From: Photobacterium profundum SS9
GTDB taxonomy: Bacteria; Pseudomonadota; Gammaproteobacteria; Enterobacterales; Vibrionaceae
Assembly (NCBI RefSeq): GCF_000196255.1
Contig: NC_006370.1
Span: 216,187 to 280,186, forward strand
Length of the DNA stretch: 64,000 nt
Direction: 5' to 3'
The position numbers were made by a program, and so were the translations under genes. Positions 45,722-53,817 of the stretch are shown piece after piece (within the stretch, counting starts at the first letter, position 1; each line of letters opens with the position of its first letter). The notes under the pieces are model-generated. The model searched no databases and was not told the DNA's origin. It saw only the letters and a list, made by a program, of their open reading frames with translations.

Positions 45722-45752
45722 CAAATCTATTTAGAGGTAGTAACTGGAATTG

Positions 45753-46382
45753 TTATTCCCAGAACCAAATCGCGCAAGGTGCTATACCTGCCCGTTTTAG
45801 CATGTTTCGGTCGTTTTCAGCTTGGCGCTTTTTGGGGTAAGGCCCAATGATGACTCGATACCATGTGCCTTTTTCACCGGCCGATGCTTTAACTTGGCTA
45901 TCTAACCCCTGAAAAGCAATCATCGCTTTACGCTGTTCAGCCTGATCTTGGCTACGGTATGCCCCACATTGCATCAGATAAGGCTTGGTTGGCTTGTCAT
46001 CGGCTTTTTTGGCTTCAATTTGTATTTCTTTGTTTTTCAACTCTTCGATGTAACGCCACTTTTCTTCAGGCTTCGGTGGAAGTGTGCTGGTTTCTTTGGC
46101 TTTACTTGGGGTTTTCACCACGGGTTGAGTTGTTTTTTCCGTCGTGTTTTTTACTGGTGTTGATATTGGCTGAGGTTTCACTGCTTCAGCTTTTGGAACT
46201 GGCTGAGTAGCAGGTGCAGGAGAGCTGGATAAAAAATACAAGCCATAGCCAAGCGCACCGACTAATGTCAGTGCAATAAGTCCCCATTTTACAGGGAATC
46301 CAGTGGAGGCTGGGGCTTTTCGGTTTTGGCGGGCTGGCTTTTTTGGCGAGCGTCCGCGTTTCACATAATCTTTAGTGGCCAC
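45753..46382 (-). CDS. ftsN: Cell division protein FtsN
   Basis: The 209-residue product is a bitopic inner-membrane protein. It has a basic cytoplasmic N-terminus (DYVKRGRSPKKPARQNRK), one membrane span (about residues 33-52), a low-complexity Pro/Lys/Thr periplasmic linker (about 55-110) and a C-terminal SPOR domain (about 130-209) with YLMQCGAYRSQDQAEQRKA and YRVIIGPYPKKRQAE. FtsN triggers septal peptidoglycan synthesis. It is shorter than E. coli FtsN (319) because of a shorter linker, as in vibrios. The position between cytR and hslV is conserved. Confidence 0.93.
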   Translation of the reverse strand: MATKDYVKRGRSPKKPARQNRKAPASTGFPVKWGLIALTLVGALGYGLYFLSSSPAPATQPVPKAEAVKPQPISTPVKNTTEKTTQPVVKTPSKAKETSTLPPKPEEKWRYIEELKNKEIQIEAKKADDKPTKPYLMQCGAYRSQDQAEQRKAMIAFQGLDSQVKASAGEKGTWYRVIIGPYPKKRQAENDRNMLKRAGIAPCAIWFWE

Positions 46383-46546
46383 AATGATAAAACATTACAA
46401 GAATCACAATTAGGCTATGGTACAAACTTGCGCCGTACCTGACTAGTGTTTGAATCAATCACTTGAAGAATAATCGCTTTTTTACGATGGGAAAGTGTGA
46501 GCTTATGTCCAAAAAAGTAATAAGCTCACTTAATTTCTGCGTGTGA

Positions 46547-47551
46547 TTACATTGATGGTGGCGCGGCACTTTCGCGAATGACCAGTTTTGCATCCAGTAA
46601 ACGCGAGCCAGCACGAACATCTTTGCCTTTCAATAGTTCAAGTAGCATCAACATTGCTTGGCGACCAATTTCATAACGCGGCTGAGAAACAGTGGTTAAC
46701 GGTGGATCGCAATATTCTGCAAATTGAATATCATCAAAGCCCACAATGGACAGATCTTGCGGTACGCGTAAACCAAGACGTTTGGCTTGTTGCATTGCAC
46801 CAATGGCCATCACATCACTGTGACAGAATAGTGCTGTTGGTGGCTCAGGTAATGAAAGTAGGGCTGTAACAGCCCGTGCTCCTGCCGCAAACGAGAAATC
46901 ACCTTTAACGGTGTAAGCGGGGTTCAACTCTATACCACCACGACGAAGTGCTTGCTGATAACCTTGTGAGCGAAATTGACACAGTGCTGCTTGATCAGGA
47001 CCAGAAATTTGCGCAATACGCTTATGACCCATCTGAGTTAAATAGTTTACGGCTTCATAGGCGGCAGTTAAGTTATCGATATGAACAGTTGGCAGCTCAA
47101 GTTCTGGCGCATATTCACATGCCATTACTAATGGAGGTAGGTTTTTTTGTTCGGGTTTGCTGACATCAAACGGTAAATCAGTGCCCAGCAGCAGCATACC
47201 GTCAGCTTGCTTGGTGAAAACTAAATTAACAAATGAATTTTCGCGGGTTTTCTGTTGTCCGCTATCACCGAGCAAGACTAAGTAGCCGTGTTCCATCGCA
47301 GCTTCTTCGATACCACGGATAATCTCTGTGAAGTAGGGATCACAGATGTCGGGTACGATAGTAACGATGGTTTTTGATTCATTGCGGCGTAGGTTTCTCG
47401 CCAGTGAGTTGGGGGAATAACCAGCTTCCATAACGGCTTGTTCGACTTTTTTACGGGTCGATGCCGAGACCTTTTCTGGGTTCATTAACGCACGGGAAAC
47501 CGTAGCAGTAGATACTCCAGCTAGCTGGGCAACGTCCTTCATTGTCGCCAT
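46547..47551 (-). CDS. cytR: LacI-family repressor CytR
   Basis: The 334-residue product has an N-terminal helix-turn-helix (MKDVAQLAGVSTATVSRALM, residues 4-23) with the hinge helix SPNSLARNLR, followed by a periplasmic-binding-protein-like domain. The neighbourhood (priA-cytR-ftsN-hslVU) and length match CytR, the cytidine-responsive repressor of nucleoside uptake and catabolism. In vibrios CytR also controls competence and biofilm genes. Confidence 0.93.
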   Translation of the reverse strand: MATMKDVAQLAGVSTATVSRALMNPEKVSASTRKKVEQAVMEAGYSPNSLARNLRRNESKTIVTIVPDICDPYFTEIIRGIEEAAMEHGYLVLLGDSGQQKTRENSFVNLVFTKQADGMLLLGTDLPFDVSKPEQKNLPPLVMACEYAPELELPTVHIDNLTAAYEAVNYLTQMGHKRIAQISGPDQAALCQFRSQGYQQALRRGGIELNPAYTVKGDFSFAAGARAVTALLSLPEPPTALFCHSDVMAIGAMQQAKRLGLRVPQDLSIVGFDDIQFAEYCDPPLTTVSQPRYEIGRQAMLMLLELLKGKDVRAGSRLLDAKLVIRESAAPPSM

Positions 47552-47722
47552 ATTTGCAGTTCCTCTCTATTATTTCTCTCTTAATATGCTGGAGGATCTT
47601 AGCCAAAATGAGCAGATACCATGACCAGCAAGCACCTTATTGTATGCGCTCTGTTGTTGATTAAACATGGCTTTATGAGCATAAATTACATTCAATACGT
47701 GACTTACATCGCATTGTTCATT

Positions 47723-49924
47723 TTAAGTTAAATCTTGAGGTTCAACATCGATCGACCACCGTACTTTTTTTGCTAAGGGTAAAAGTTGAATTGCGGGTTT
47801 CGCAATTGCGAGCATGCGCTGTAAGGTTTTACGATCCGGTGCCTGAAGAAGCAGCTGCCAGCGATAGCGCCCTGCACGGCGTGCAAGAGGGGCAGGGTTA
47901 GGGCCCATAATAAAGATGTCTTGGTTAAACAAAGGGCTAGATTCAAATATGCCCCGTATTTGCTGTAAAAGTTGGCAAACGTGGTCGCTATTGTTGGCTT
48001 CTGAACGAAATAATGCCAAATGTGTGTAAGGTGGTAGTAAGGCTTCTTTTCGTTCTATTAGTGCGTTATCGGCGAAGTTATCATAACCTTTGTGTAACAA
48101 TGCTTGTAATAAAGCATGTTCTGGGTGATGAGTTTGCAGCAGTACTTCCCCTGGTTTACTGGCACGGCCTGCGCGACCAGCCACTTGAATAAACAACTGA
48201 GCAAGACGTTCTGATGCCCTAAAATCATTACTGAATAACGCACTGTCGACATCAATGAGTGATACCAAGGTAACATTTGGAAAATGGTGACCTTTTGCCA
48301 GCATTTGAGTACCGATTAAAATTTGATACTCATTGTTCTTTATGGCTTCTAGGTAATCTTCTAGCGACCCTTTTCGACGGGTGCTATCGCGATCAATACG
48401 TACTGTTTTGTATTCAGGAAATAAGATTGCTAGTTGTTGTTCTAATTGCTCTGTTCCCACCCCGACCGCATTGAGTTGAGTTGAGCCACAACTATTACAT
48501 TGGTGCATGATAGGTCGTTGAGTACCGCAATGGTGACAACGCAGTTCTCCAGATTGCTGGTGCAGTGTGTAATACGCATCACAACGGTCACATTCTGCTA
48601 ACCAGCCACATTCATGACAAATCATGGCAGGGGAAAAGCCCCGACGGTTTAAGAACAGAATGACTTGATTGCCAGCCGTTAAATGTTTACGCATTTGGGC
48701 AATTAATGGGGCTGATAACCCTGCATCAAGGTATAAGCCTTTTACATCGAGTACCCCATGACGAGCTGATTGGGCGTTACCGGCTCGGCGAGTAAGATGA
48801 AGGTGGTGATATTTACCTGTTTTCGCATTGTGTAAACTTTCTAGCGCAGGGGTTGCTGACCCTAAAACAATCGGAATGTTTTCTTTGTTCGCTCGCATAA
48901 CGGCGAGATCACGGGCATGGTAACGTAAGCTATCTTGTTGCTTATACGACGCATCATGCTCTTCATCGACAATGATGATGCCCAGATTATGGAACGGCGT
49001 AAACAAAGCAGAGCGCGTACCGATAATGATCCCTGCTTGATTATCTCGACCAGCTAACCATGACGATAGGCGTTCTGTATCATTGAGACCAGAATGCACG
49101 GTTTCAAGTGGCACATTGAAACGACGACGAAAACGGTTAATGGTTTGTGGGGTTAAACCAATTTCAGGCACGAGTATTAATGCTTGTTTACCTGCCGCTA
49201 ATATTGGCTCTAAAGCATTCAGGTACACTTCGGTTTTACCTGAACCCGTTACCCCTTCTAATAAGTAACAGCCGAATTCAGGGTTGGCATTAATTGTCGC
49301 AATGGTTAAGGCTTGTTCTTCATTCAAGCGGGGCTTTTCTTCCGTGATCGCAAAATGCTTGTGCCAATCGACCAGCCGGGGCTTTTCTTGTAATTCGGTT
49401 ATCCAGCCTTTATCTACCAGTGTTTTTAACGTGGCAGAGCTGACTTCTTCAGCGAGCAGGGCTTCATGGCGACGATTACCATTTCTTAATATATTCAACA
49501 CTTGTACTTGGCGAGGCGCACGTTTAAGTGCGGTGATTGGCTGATCGCGACCGGCTTCTGTTATTGCCCAGTACTTGAGCGTGCCCGTTGATGCAGCTCG
49601 CCCTTTACGCAATAATCCCGGCATTGAGTTAGCTAACGTATCGCCTAATGGGTATTGGTAATAATGACTTGCCCAAGATAACAAGCTAAATAATGGTGAA
49701 GTCCATAATGGCGCTTGATCAATGACGGTATAGATGGGTTTAAGCTGTGCGATTGGGAAATCAGATTTATCAGTGATTTCAATAACAATACCGACCAGTT
49801 GTTGGCGTCCAAATGGCACCTTTACTCGACCTCCTACCACAGGAAAAGAGCCTGCTTTTATAAGGTAATCAAATGTTTTGTCCAATGGAACAGGAAGCGC
49901 CACTCTGGCAATATTGGGTGTCAT
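47723..49924 (-). CDS. priA: Primosomal protein N' (replication restart helicase PriA)
   Basis: The 733-residue product has an N-terminal 3'-end-binding domain (ARVALPVPLDKTFDYL), superfamily 2 helicase motifs (Walker A LEGVTGSGKTEVYL at about residue 220, DEEH in IIIVDEEHDASYKQ, GSATPALES), and a zinc region with paired CxxC motifs (CHECGWLAECDRCDAYY and CHHCGTQ then CNSCGS, about residues 435-480). It then has motifs V and VI ending QVAGRAGRASKPG. It reloads DnaB at stalled forks. It is divergent from rpmE, as in enterics. Confidence 0.97.
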   Translation of the reverse strand: MTPNIARVALPVPLDKTFDYLIKAGSFPVVGGRVKVPFGRQQLVGIVIEITDKSDFPIAQLKPIYTVIDQAPLWTSPLFSLLSWASHYYQYPLGDTLANSMPGLLRKGRAASTGTLKYWAITEAGRDQPITALKRAPRQVQVLNILRNGNRRHEALLAEEVSSATLKTLVDKGWITELQEKPRLVDWHKHFAITEEKPRLNEEQALTIATINANPEFGCYLLEGVTGSGKTEVYLNALEPILAAGKQALILVPEIGLTPQTINRFRRRFNVPLETVHSGLNDTERLSSWLAGRDNQAGIIIGTRSALFTPFHNLGIIIVDEEHDASYKQQDSLRYHARDLAVMRANKENIPIVLGSATPALESLHNAKTGKYHHLHLTRRAGNAQSARHGVLDVKGLYLDAGLSAPLIAQMRKHLTAGNQVILFLNRRGFSPAMICHECGWLAECDRCDAYYTLHQQSGELRCHHCGTQRPIMHQCNSCGSTQLNAVGVGTEQLEQQLAILFPEYKTVRIDRDSTRRKGSLEDYLEAIKNNEYQILIGTQMLAKGHHFPNVTLVSLIDVDSALFSNDFRASERLAQLFIQVAGRAGRASKPGEVLLQTHHPEHALLQALLHKGYDNFADNALIERKEALLPPYTHLALFRSEANNSDHVCQLLQQIRGIFESSPLFNQDIFIMGPNPAPLARRAGRYRWQLLLQAPDRKTLQRMLAIAKPAIQLLPLAKKVRWSIDVEPQDLT

Positions 49925-50246
49925 AACTAACCGAAGATGAAGCTGTGACTATTTTAAAGCATTATGCTGTTAAAGCGTCACAGATGGTTTACTGATTGAG
50001 TTTGAAGTGTACAACGCACGACAGTTTATCCCAAATTGATTAGCAATCTAGCCGCCATTGATAGAGCACTTAGTTATACTTAGTCGATAAACGATGAAAA
50101 TAGTAGCGTGTCTGTTGATCTCCGTGGAATGATTGATTATCATACGCGCCCTAATTTGTCGTTTATGCGGCATACTATTTTTAACGACGTGTGGTGCCCG
50201 GCTTTGGATCGGGAGAGCGACGCGGCCTTATACTTGAGGTTTTCCC
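49925..50246. other. Divergent priA / rpmE intergenic region
   Basis: A 322-bp gap with the promoters of both genes. CATACTAT around 50170 could be the rpmE -10 region, followed by a leader of about 70 bases that includes a GC-rich stretch (GTGCCCGGCTTTGGATCGGG) before the ribosome-binding GAGG. No reading frame is supported. Confidence 0.35.
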
Positions 50247-50459
50247 ATGAAACAAGGTATCCACCCAGATTACAGTGCAACGAACGCTCGTTGTTCTTGC
50301 GGCAACACATTTATTTTTCAGTCTACTATGACTAAAGATGTAAACCTTGACGTGTGTGACAAATGTCACCCATTTTACACTGGTAAGCAACGTCAAGCTA
50401 GCTCTGGTGGTCGTGTTGATAAGTTCAACAAACGTTTCGGTGCTCTTGGTAGCAAGTAA
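50247..50459 (+). CDS. rpmE: 50S ribosomal protein L31 (zinc-binding form)
   Basis: The 70-residue product matches L31 end to end, from [18 protein letters not shown] to [17 protein letters not shown]. Four zinc-ligand cysteines are present (Cys16, Cys18, Cys37, Cys40), so this is the zinc form rather than the Zur-controlled RpmE2 paralogue. A GAGG ribosome-binding site precedes the ATG. Confidence 0.98.
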   Translation: MKQGIHPDYSATNARCSCGNTFIFQSTMTKDVNLDVCDKCHPFYTGKQRQASSGGRVDKFNKRFGALGSK

Positions 50460-50479
50460 TTGCCCATTGAATTCCGATG

Positions 50480-50509
50480 AAAGGGGATGCTTATGCATCC
50501 CTTTTTTTT
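50480..50509 (+). terminator. Terminator downstream of rpmE
   Basis: GGGATGC and GCATCCC form a perfect stem with a TTAT loop followed by eight T residues. Confidence 0.9.
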
Positions 50510-50792
50510 GCCTGTTATTTGGTATTCTCTCTATTTCTTTATTAAGCTAAAACGATGCAGGTATTACTGTGCGTGATGGCTCACACCTCTTTATTCGCCT
50601 ATTTTATTTTTGTAGCACGTTTTATATCCATTTATCTGATTGAGTTATCATATATAAGGATTCAATTGGCTTGACCAGTTGTGCCACGCTAGGATTTTGT
50701 AGCGCTATATAATATGATCTATCTCCCAATACCGAACTGAACATCATTTTCATTCAGGATCGAGACCGCCTGTTACCTAGGACCAGAACATT
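50510..50792 (+). promoter_or_regulatory. Upstream region of the malic enzyme gene
   Basis: An AT-rich 283-bp gap. TATAAT occurs at 50708-50713 and is a consensus -10, with GTGCCA/CACGCT-rich sequence rather than a good -35 in front. No gene or stable hairpin is seen. Confidence 0.4.
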
Positions 50793-52043
50793 ATGTCGGA
50801 AGATTTTCGCCAACAAGCTCTTAATTACCATGCTTACCCTGTACCAGGAAAAACGGCCATTGCGCTGACAAAGCCAGCAGATACTGTTCAAGATCTTGCT
50901 TTGGCATATAGCCCTGGTGTTGCTGAACCCGTTCGAGAAATCGCACAAAATGCTGAAAATGTTTATAAATATACCGGCAAAGGTAACATGGTTGCGGTTA
51001 TTACCAACGGTACAGCTATCTTAGGTTTAGGTAATCTTGGTCCGTTGGCGTCGAAGCCTGTAATGGAAGGTAAATCTTTATTGTTTAAGCGCTTTGCTGG
51101 CTTGGATTCTATCGACATCGAAGTGAAACACCGCACCATTGATGAGTTTGTTGATACAGTGGCAAACATTGCAGATACCTTTGGTGGTATTAACCTTGAA
51201 GACATTAAAGCACCAGACTGTTTTGAAATTGAAAAACGTCTGATTGAGCGTTGTTCTATTCCTGTATTCCACGATGATCAGCACGGTACAGCGATTGTAA
51301 CGGCTGCAGGCATGTTGAATGCACTTGAAATTCAAGGCAAAGAAATCAGCGAATCTGTCATTGTATGTTTAGGTGCTGGTGCGGCGGCTGTCGCGTGTAT
51401 GGAACTGTTGATTAAATCTGGCGCTCAGCGCGAGAAAATCTATATGCTTGACCGTAAAGGTGTAATTCACACTCGTCGTGATGACATCAACGAATATAAG
51501 CAGCTGTTTGCTAACAACACTGATAAGCGTACGCTTGAAGATGTTATTGACGGTGCTGATATTTTTGTCGGTGTATCGGGTCCTAACTTACTGGCACCAG
51601 AAGCGCTTAAGCTAATGGCTGATAAGCCCGTTGTGTTTGCATGTTCAAATCCTGATCCTGAAATTAAACCAGAGCTAGCACATGCCGTTCGTGATGATCT
51701 GATTATGGGCACTGGTCGTTCTGATTACCCTAACCAGGTAAACAATGTTATTTGTTTCCCGTTTATTTTCCGCGGTGCATTAGATGTACGAGCGAGCGAA
51801 ATTAATGATGAAATGAAGCTAGCAGCGGTAAAAGCTATTCGTGAATTAACGAAAGAGCCAGTACCAGCAGAAGTCATGAAAGCGGCGGGCGTAGATGAGC
51901 TTGAGTTTGGTATTAACTACATTATTCCAAAGCCAATGGATCCACGTTTACTGCCACGTGTTGCTAAAGCTGTAGCGCAAGCTGCTATCGATTCGGGCGT
52001 TGCTCAAATTGATATGCCTGTTGGCTACATGGAAGACAAATAA
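50793..52043 (+). CDS. Malate dehydrogenase (oxaloacetate-decarboxylating), malic enzyme
   Basis: The 416-residue product is the short bacterial malic enzyme, equal to the N-terminal half of MaeB without the phosphotransacetylase-like domain. Conserved segments are LAYSPGVAEPVREI, VAVITNGTAILGLGNLG, the metal-binding FEIEKRLIERCSIPVFHDDQ and HGTAIV (about residues 135-165), and the nucleotide-binding VCLGAGAAAVACMELL (about residues 188-203). It makes pyruvate and NAD(P)H from malate. NADP preference is the usual case for this class but is not proven here. Confidence 0.92.
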   Translation: MSEDFRQQALNYHAYPVPGKTAIALTKPADTVQDLALAYSPGVAEPVREIAQNAENVYKYTGKGNMVAVITNGTAILGLGNLGPLASKPVMEGKSLLFKRFAGLDSIDIEVKHRTIDEFVDTVANIADTFGGINLEDIKAPDCFEIEKRLIERCSIPVFHDDQHGTAIVTAAGMLNALEIQGKEISESVIVCLGAGAAAVACMELLIKSGAQREKIYMLDRKGVIHTRRDDINEYKQLFANNTDKRTLEDVIDGADIFVGVSGPNLLAPEALKLMADKPVVFACSNPDPEIKPELAHAVRDDLIMGTGRSDYPNQVNNVICFPFIFRGALDVRASEINDEMKLAAVKAIRELTKEPVPAEVMKAAGVDELEFGINYIIPKPMDPRLLPRVAKAVAQAAIDSGVAQIDMPVGYMEDK

Positions 52044-52068
52044 TTAGGTTTGTCTTTAGTAATGCATA

Positions 52069-52098
52069 AAAAAACCAGCCAATAGGCTGGTTTTTTTG
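52069..52098 (+). terminator. Terminator between malic enzyme and metJ
   Basis: AAACCAGCC and GGCTGGTTT flank AATA, with A-rich and T-rich sequence on the two sides. It could therefore act for both convergent genes. Confidence 0.9.
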
Positions 52099-52152
52099 TA
52101 TCGGACTAACGGCAAAGAGCTGTTAGTCGAATAAATAACACTGGTGAGGCTG

Positions 52153-52470
52153 TTATTCGTTGATGTCTTCGTAGGTGATACCCATTTCATCCATGATTGC
52201 TTTCGCTTCAGCAGGAAGCGCATCTGGGCAATCTTTACGAATATCGTCATCAGTTGGTAACGGCTGACCTGTATAAGCATGTAGGAATGCTTCACACAGT
52301 AATTCACTGTTTGTTGCATGACGCAGGTTATTTACCTGGCGACGAGTGCGTTCATCAGTCAAGATTTTTAAAACCTTTAATGGAATCGAAACAGTAATTT
52401 TCTTAACTTGTTCGTTTTTCTTACCATGTTCCGCGTATGGGCTGATGTACTCGCCATTCCACTCTGCCAT
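52153..52470 (-). CDS. metJ: Methionine repressor MetJ
   Basis: The 105-residue product matches E. coli MetJ. It is a ribbon-helix-helix dimer in which the beta-ribbon [16 protein letters not shown] (about residues 21-36) contacts DNA. The helix segment [20 protein letters not shown] contributes the S-adenosylmethionine site. It represses methionine genes with SAM as corepressor. It is divergent from metB, and the met boxes at 52545-52576 lie between them. Confidence 0.97.
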   Translation of the reverse strand: MAEWNGEYISPYAEHGKKNEQVKKITVSIPLKVLKILTDERTRRQVNNLRHATNSELLCEAFLHAYTGQPLPTDDDIRKDCPDALPAEAKAIMDEMGITYEDINE

Positions 52471-52544
52471 GTTCTACCTTCTCAGCGATATTAGGGCTAA
52501 ATAATTATAACCCGAATTTTAGCCGGATTTACTGCCACATGCAA

Positions 52545-52576
52545 AGACATATAGACGTCTGGAAGTGTTGACGTCT
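52545..52576. promoter_or_regulatory. Tandem met boxes (MetJ operator) between metJ and metB
   Basis: Four contiguous 8-bp units read AGACATAT, AGACGTCT, GGAAGTGT and TGACGTCT. The consensus is AGACGTCT, so the second is perfect and the fourth is nearly so. MetJ dimers bind such arrays cooperatively. The array can control metBL and autoregulate metJ. Confidence 0.88.
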
Positions 52577-52650
52577 CAGTTTAATGTCGGTAATGTTGTT
52601 GTTGCTATTTTATTCAGGAACGGGCTAAGCCTGAAACAAGGAAGGTAATA

Positions 52651-53817
52651 ATGAGTGACAAGCAACTTGCCACCATCGCTGTGCGCACAGGTATCGAATC
52701 AGACAGTCAACACAATGCTGTTGTACCACCTATCTATTTGACATCGACTTATAGTTTCCCAAAGCTCGGTGAGTTACCGCAGTACGATTATTCTCGATCA
52801 GGCAATCCTACGCGTAATATGCTAGCAGATGCCTTATCTGATCTTGAAGGTGGTGCGAGTGGCGTTGTGACGAGCTGTGGAACCGCTGCAATTAACTTGC
52901 TCGTATCGGCCTTGCTTAGCCCTGATGATTTAATTATTGCCCCGCATGATTGTTATGGTGGTACTTACCGCCTGTTTAATACGCGTGCTAATAAAGGCGA
53001 TTTTAACGTTTTATTTATCGACCAGTCAGATCCCGTAGCGCTTACTCAAGCGCTGGCGAAAAAACCTAAAATTGTTTGGGTTGAAACGCCATCAAACCCG
53101 TTATTACGTGTGATTGATGTGGAAGCATTGTGTCAACAAGCGAAAGCGGTTGGCGCACAGGTTGCCGTTGATAACACCTTTCTTTCTCCGCTTTTACAGC
53201 AACCTATTAAATTAGGGGCTGATTTTGTGGTTCACTCGACAACAAAATACATCAATGGTCATTCGGATGTTGTTGGTGGCGTTTTAATTTCAAAAGATGC
53301 TGAACAAGCAGAAAACATTGCTTGGTGGGCAAATTGTATTGGTGCAACGGGTGCACCGTTTGATGCTTATCTAACGTTACGTGGTTTACGTACCTTAGGT
53401 GCAAGAATGCGGATGCATGAAGAAAATGGTGCCGAGATCCTTAAGTATCTACAAACAAATGCACTGGTTGGTCAAATTTATCACCCTAGTTTGCCTGAGC
53501 ACCCAGGTCATGACATTGCAGCACGTCAGCAAAAAGGATTTGGTTCTATGCTTAGCTTTGAGCTAGCTGGCACCTACCGTCAACTTGAAGTCTTTGTTGA
53601 AGCGTTAACATTATTCTCATTGGCTGAATCATTAGGTGGAACCGAAAGTTTAATTGCGCATCCATCAAGCATGACACACCGTGCTATGTCTGATGAAGCA
53701 CAAGCAGAAGCCGGTATTAAAACGTCACTGTTACGCCTTTCTGTTGGTTTGGAAGATCCTCAAGATTTAATCAACGATCTTGAACAAGCATTTACTCTGG
53801 CTGCGGAGGCGGTGTAA
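52651..53817 (+). CDS. metB: Cystathionine gamma-synthase
   Basis: The 388-residue product is a PLP-dependent Cys/Met-metabolism enzyme. It has YDYSRSGNPTRNMLADALSD (about residues 46-65, phosphate-binding) and the cofactor lysine in FVVHSTTKYINGHSDVVGG (about residue 198). It condenses O-succinylhomoserine with cysteine. It overlaps metL by one base (TAATG), giving translational coupling as in E. coli metBL. Confidence 0.96.
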   Translation: MSDKQLATIAVRTGIESDSQHNAVVPPIYLTSTYSFPKLGELPQYDYSRSGNPTRNMLADALSDLEGGASGVVTSCGTAAINLLVSALLSPDDLIIAPHDCYGGTYRLFNTRANKGDFNVLFIDQSDPVALTQALAKKPKIVWVETPSNPLLRVIDVEALCQQAKAVGAQVAVDNTFLSPLLQQPIKLGADFVVHSTTKYINGHSDVVGGVLISKDAEQAENIAWWANCIGATGAPFDAYLTLRGLRTLGARMRMHEENGAEILKYLQTNALVGQIYHPSLPEHPGHDIAARQQKGFGSMLSFELAGTYRQLEVFVEALTLFSLAESLGGTESLIAHPSSMTHRAMSDEAQAEAGIKTSLLRLSVGLEDPQDLINDLEQAFTLAAEAV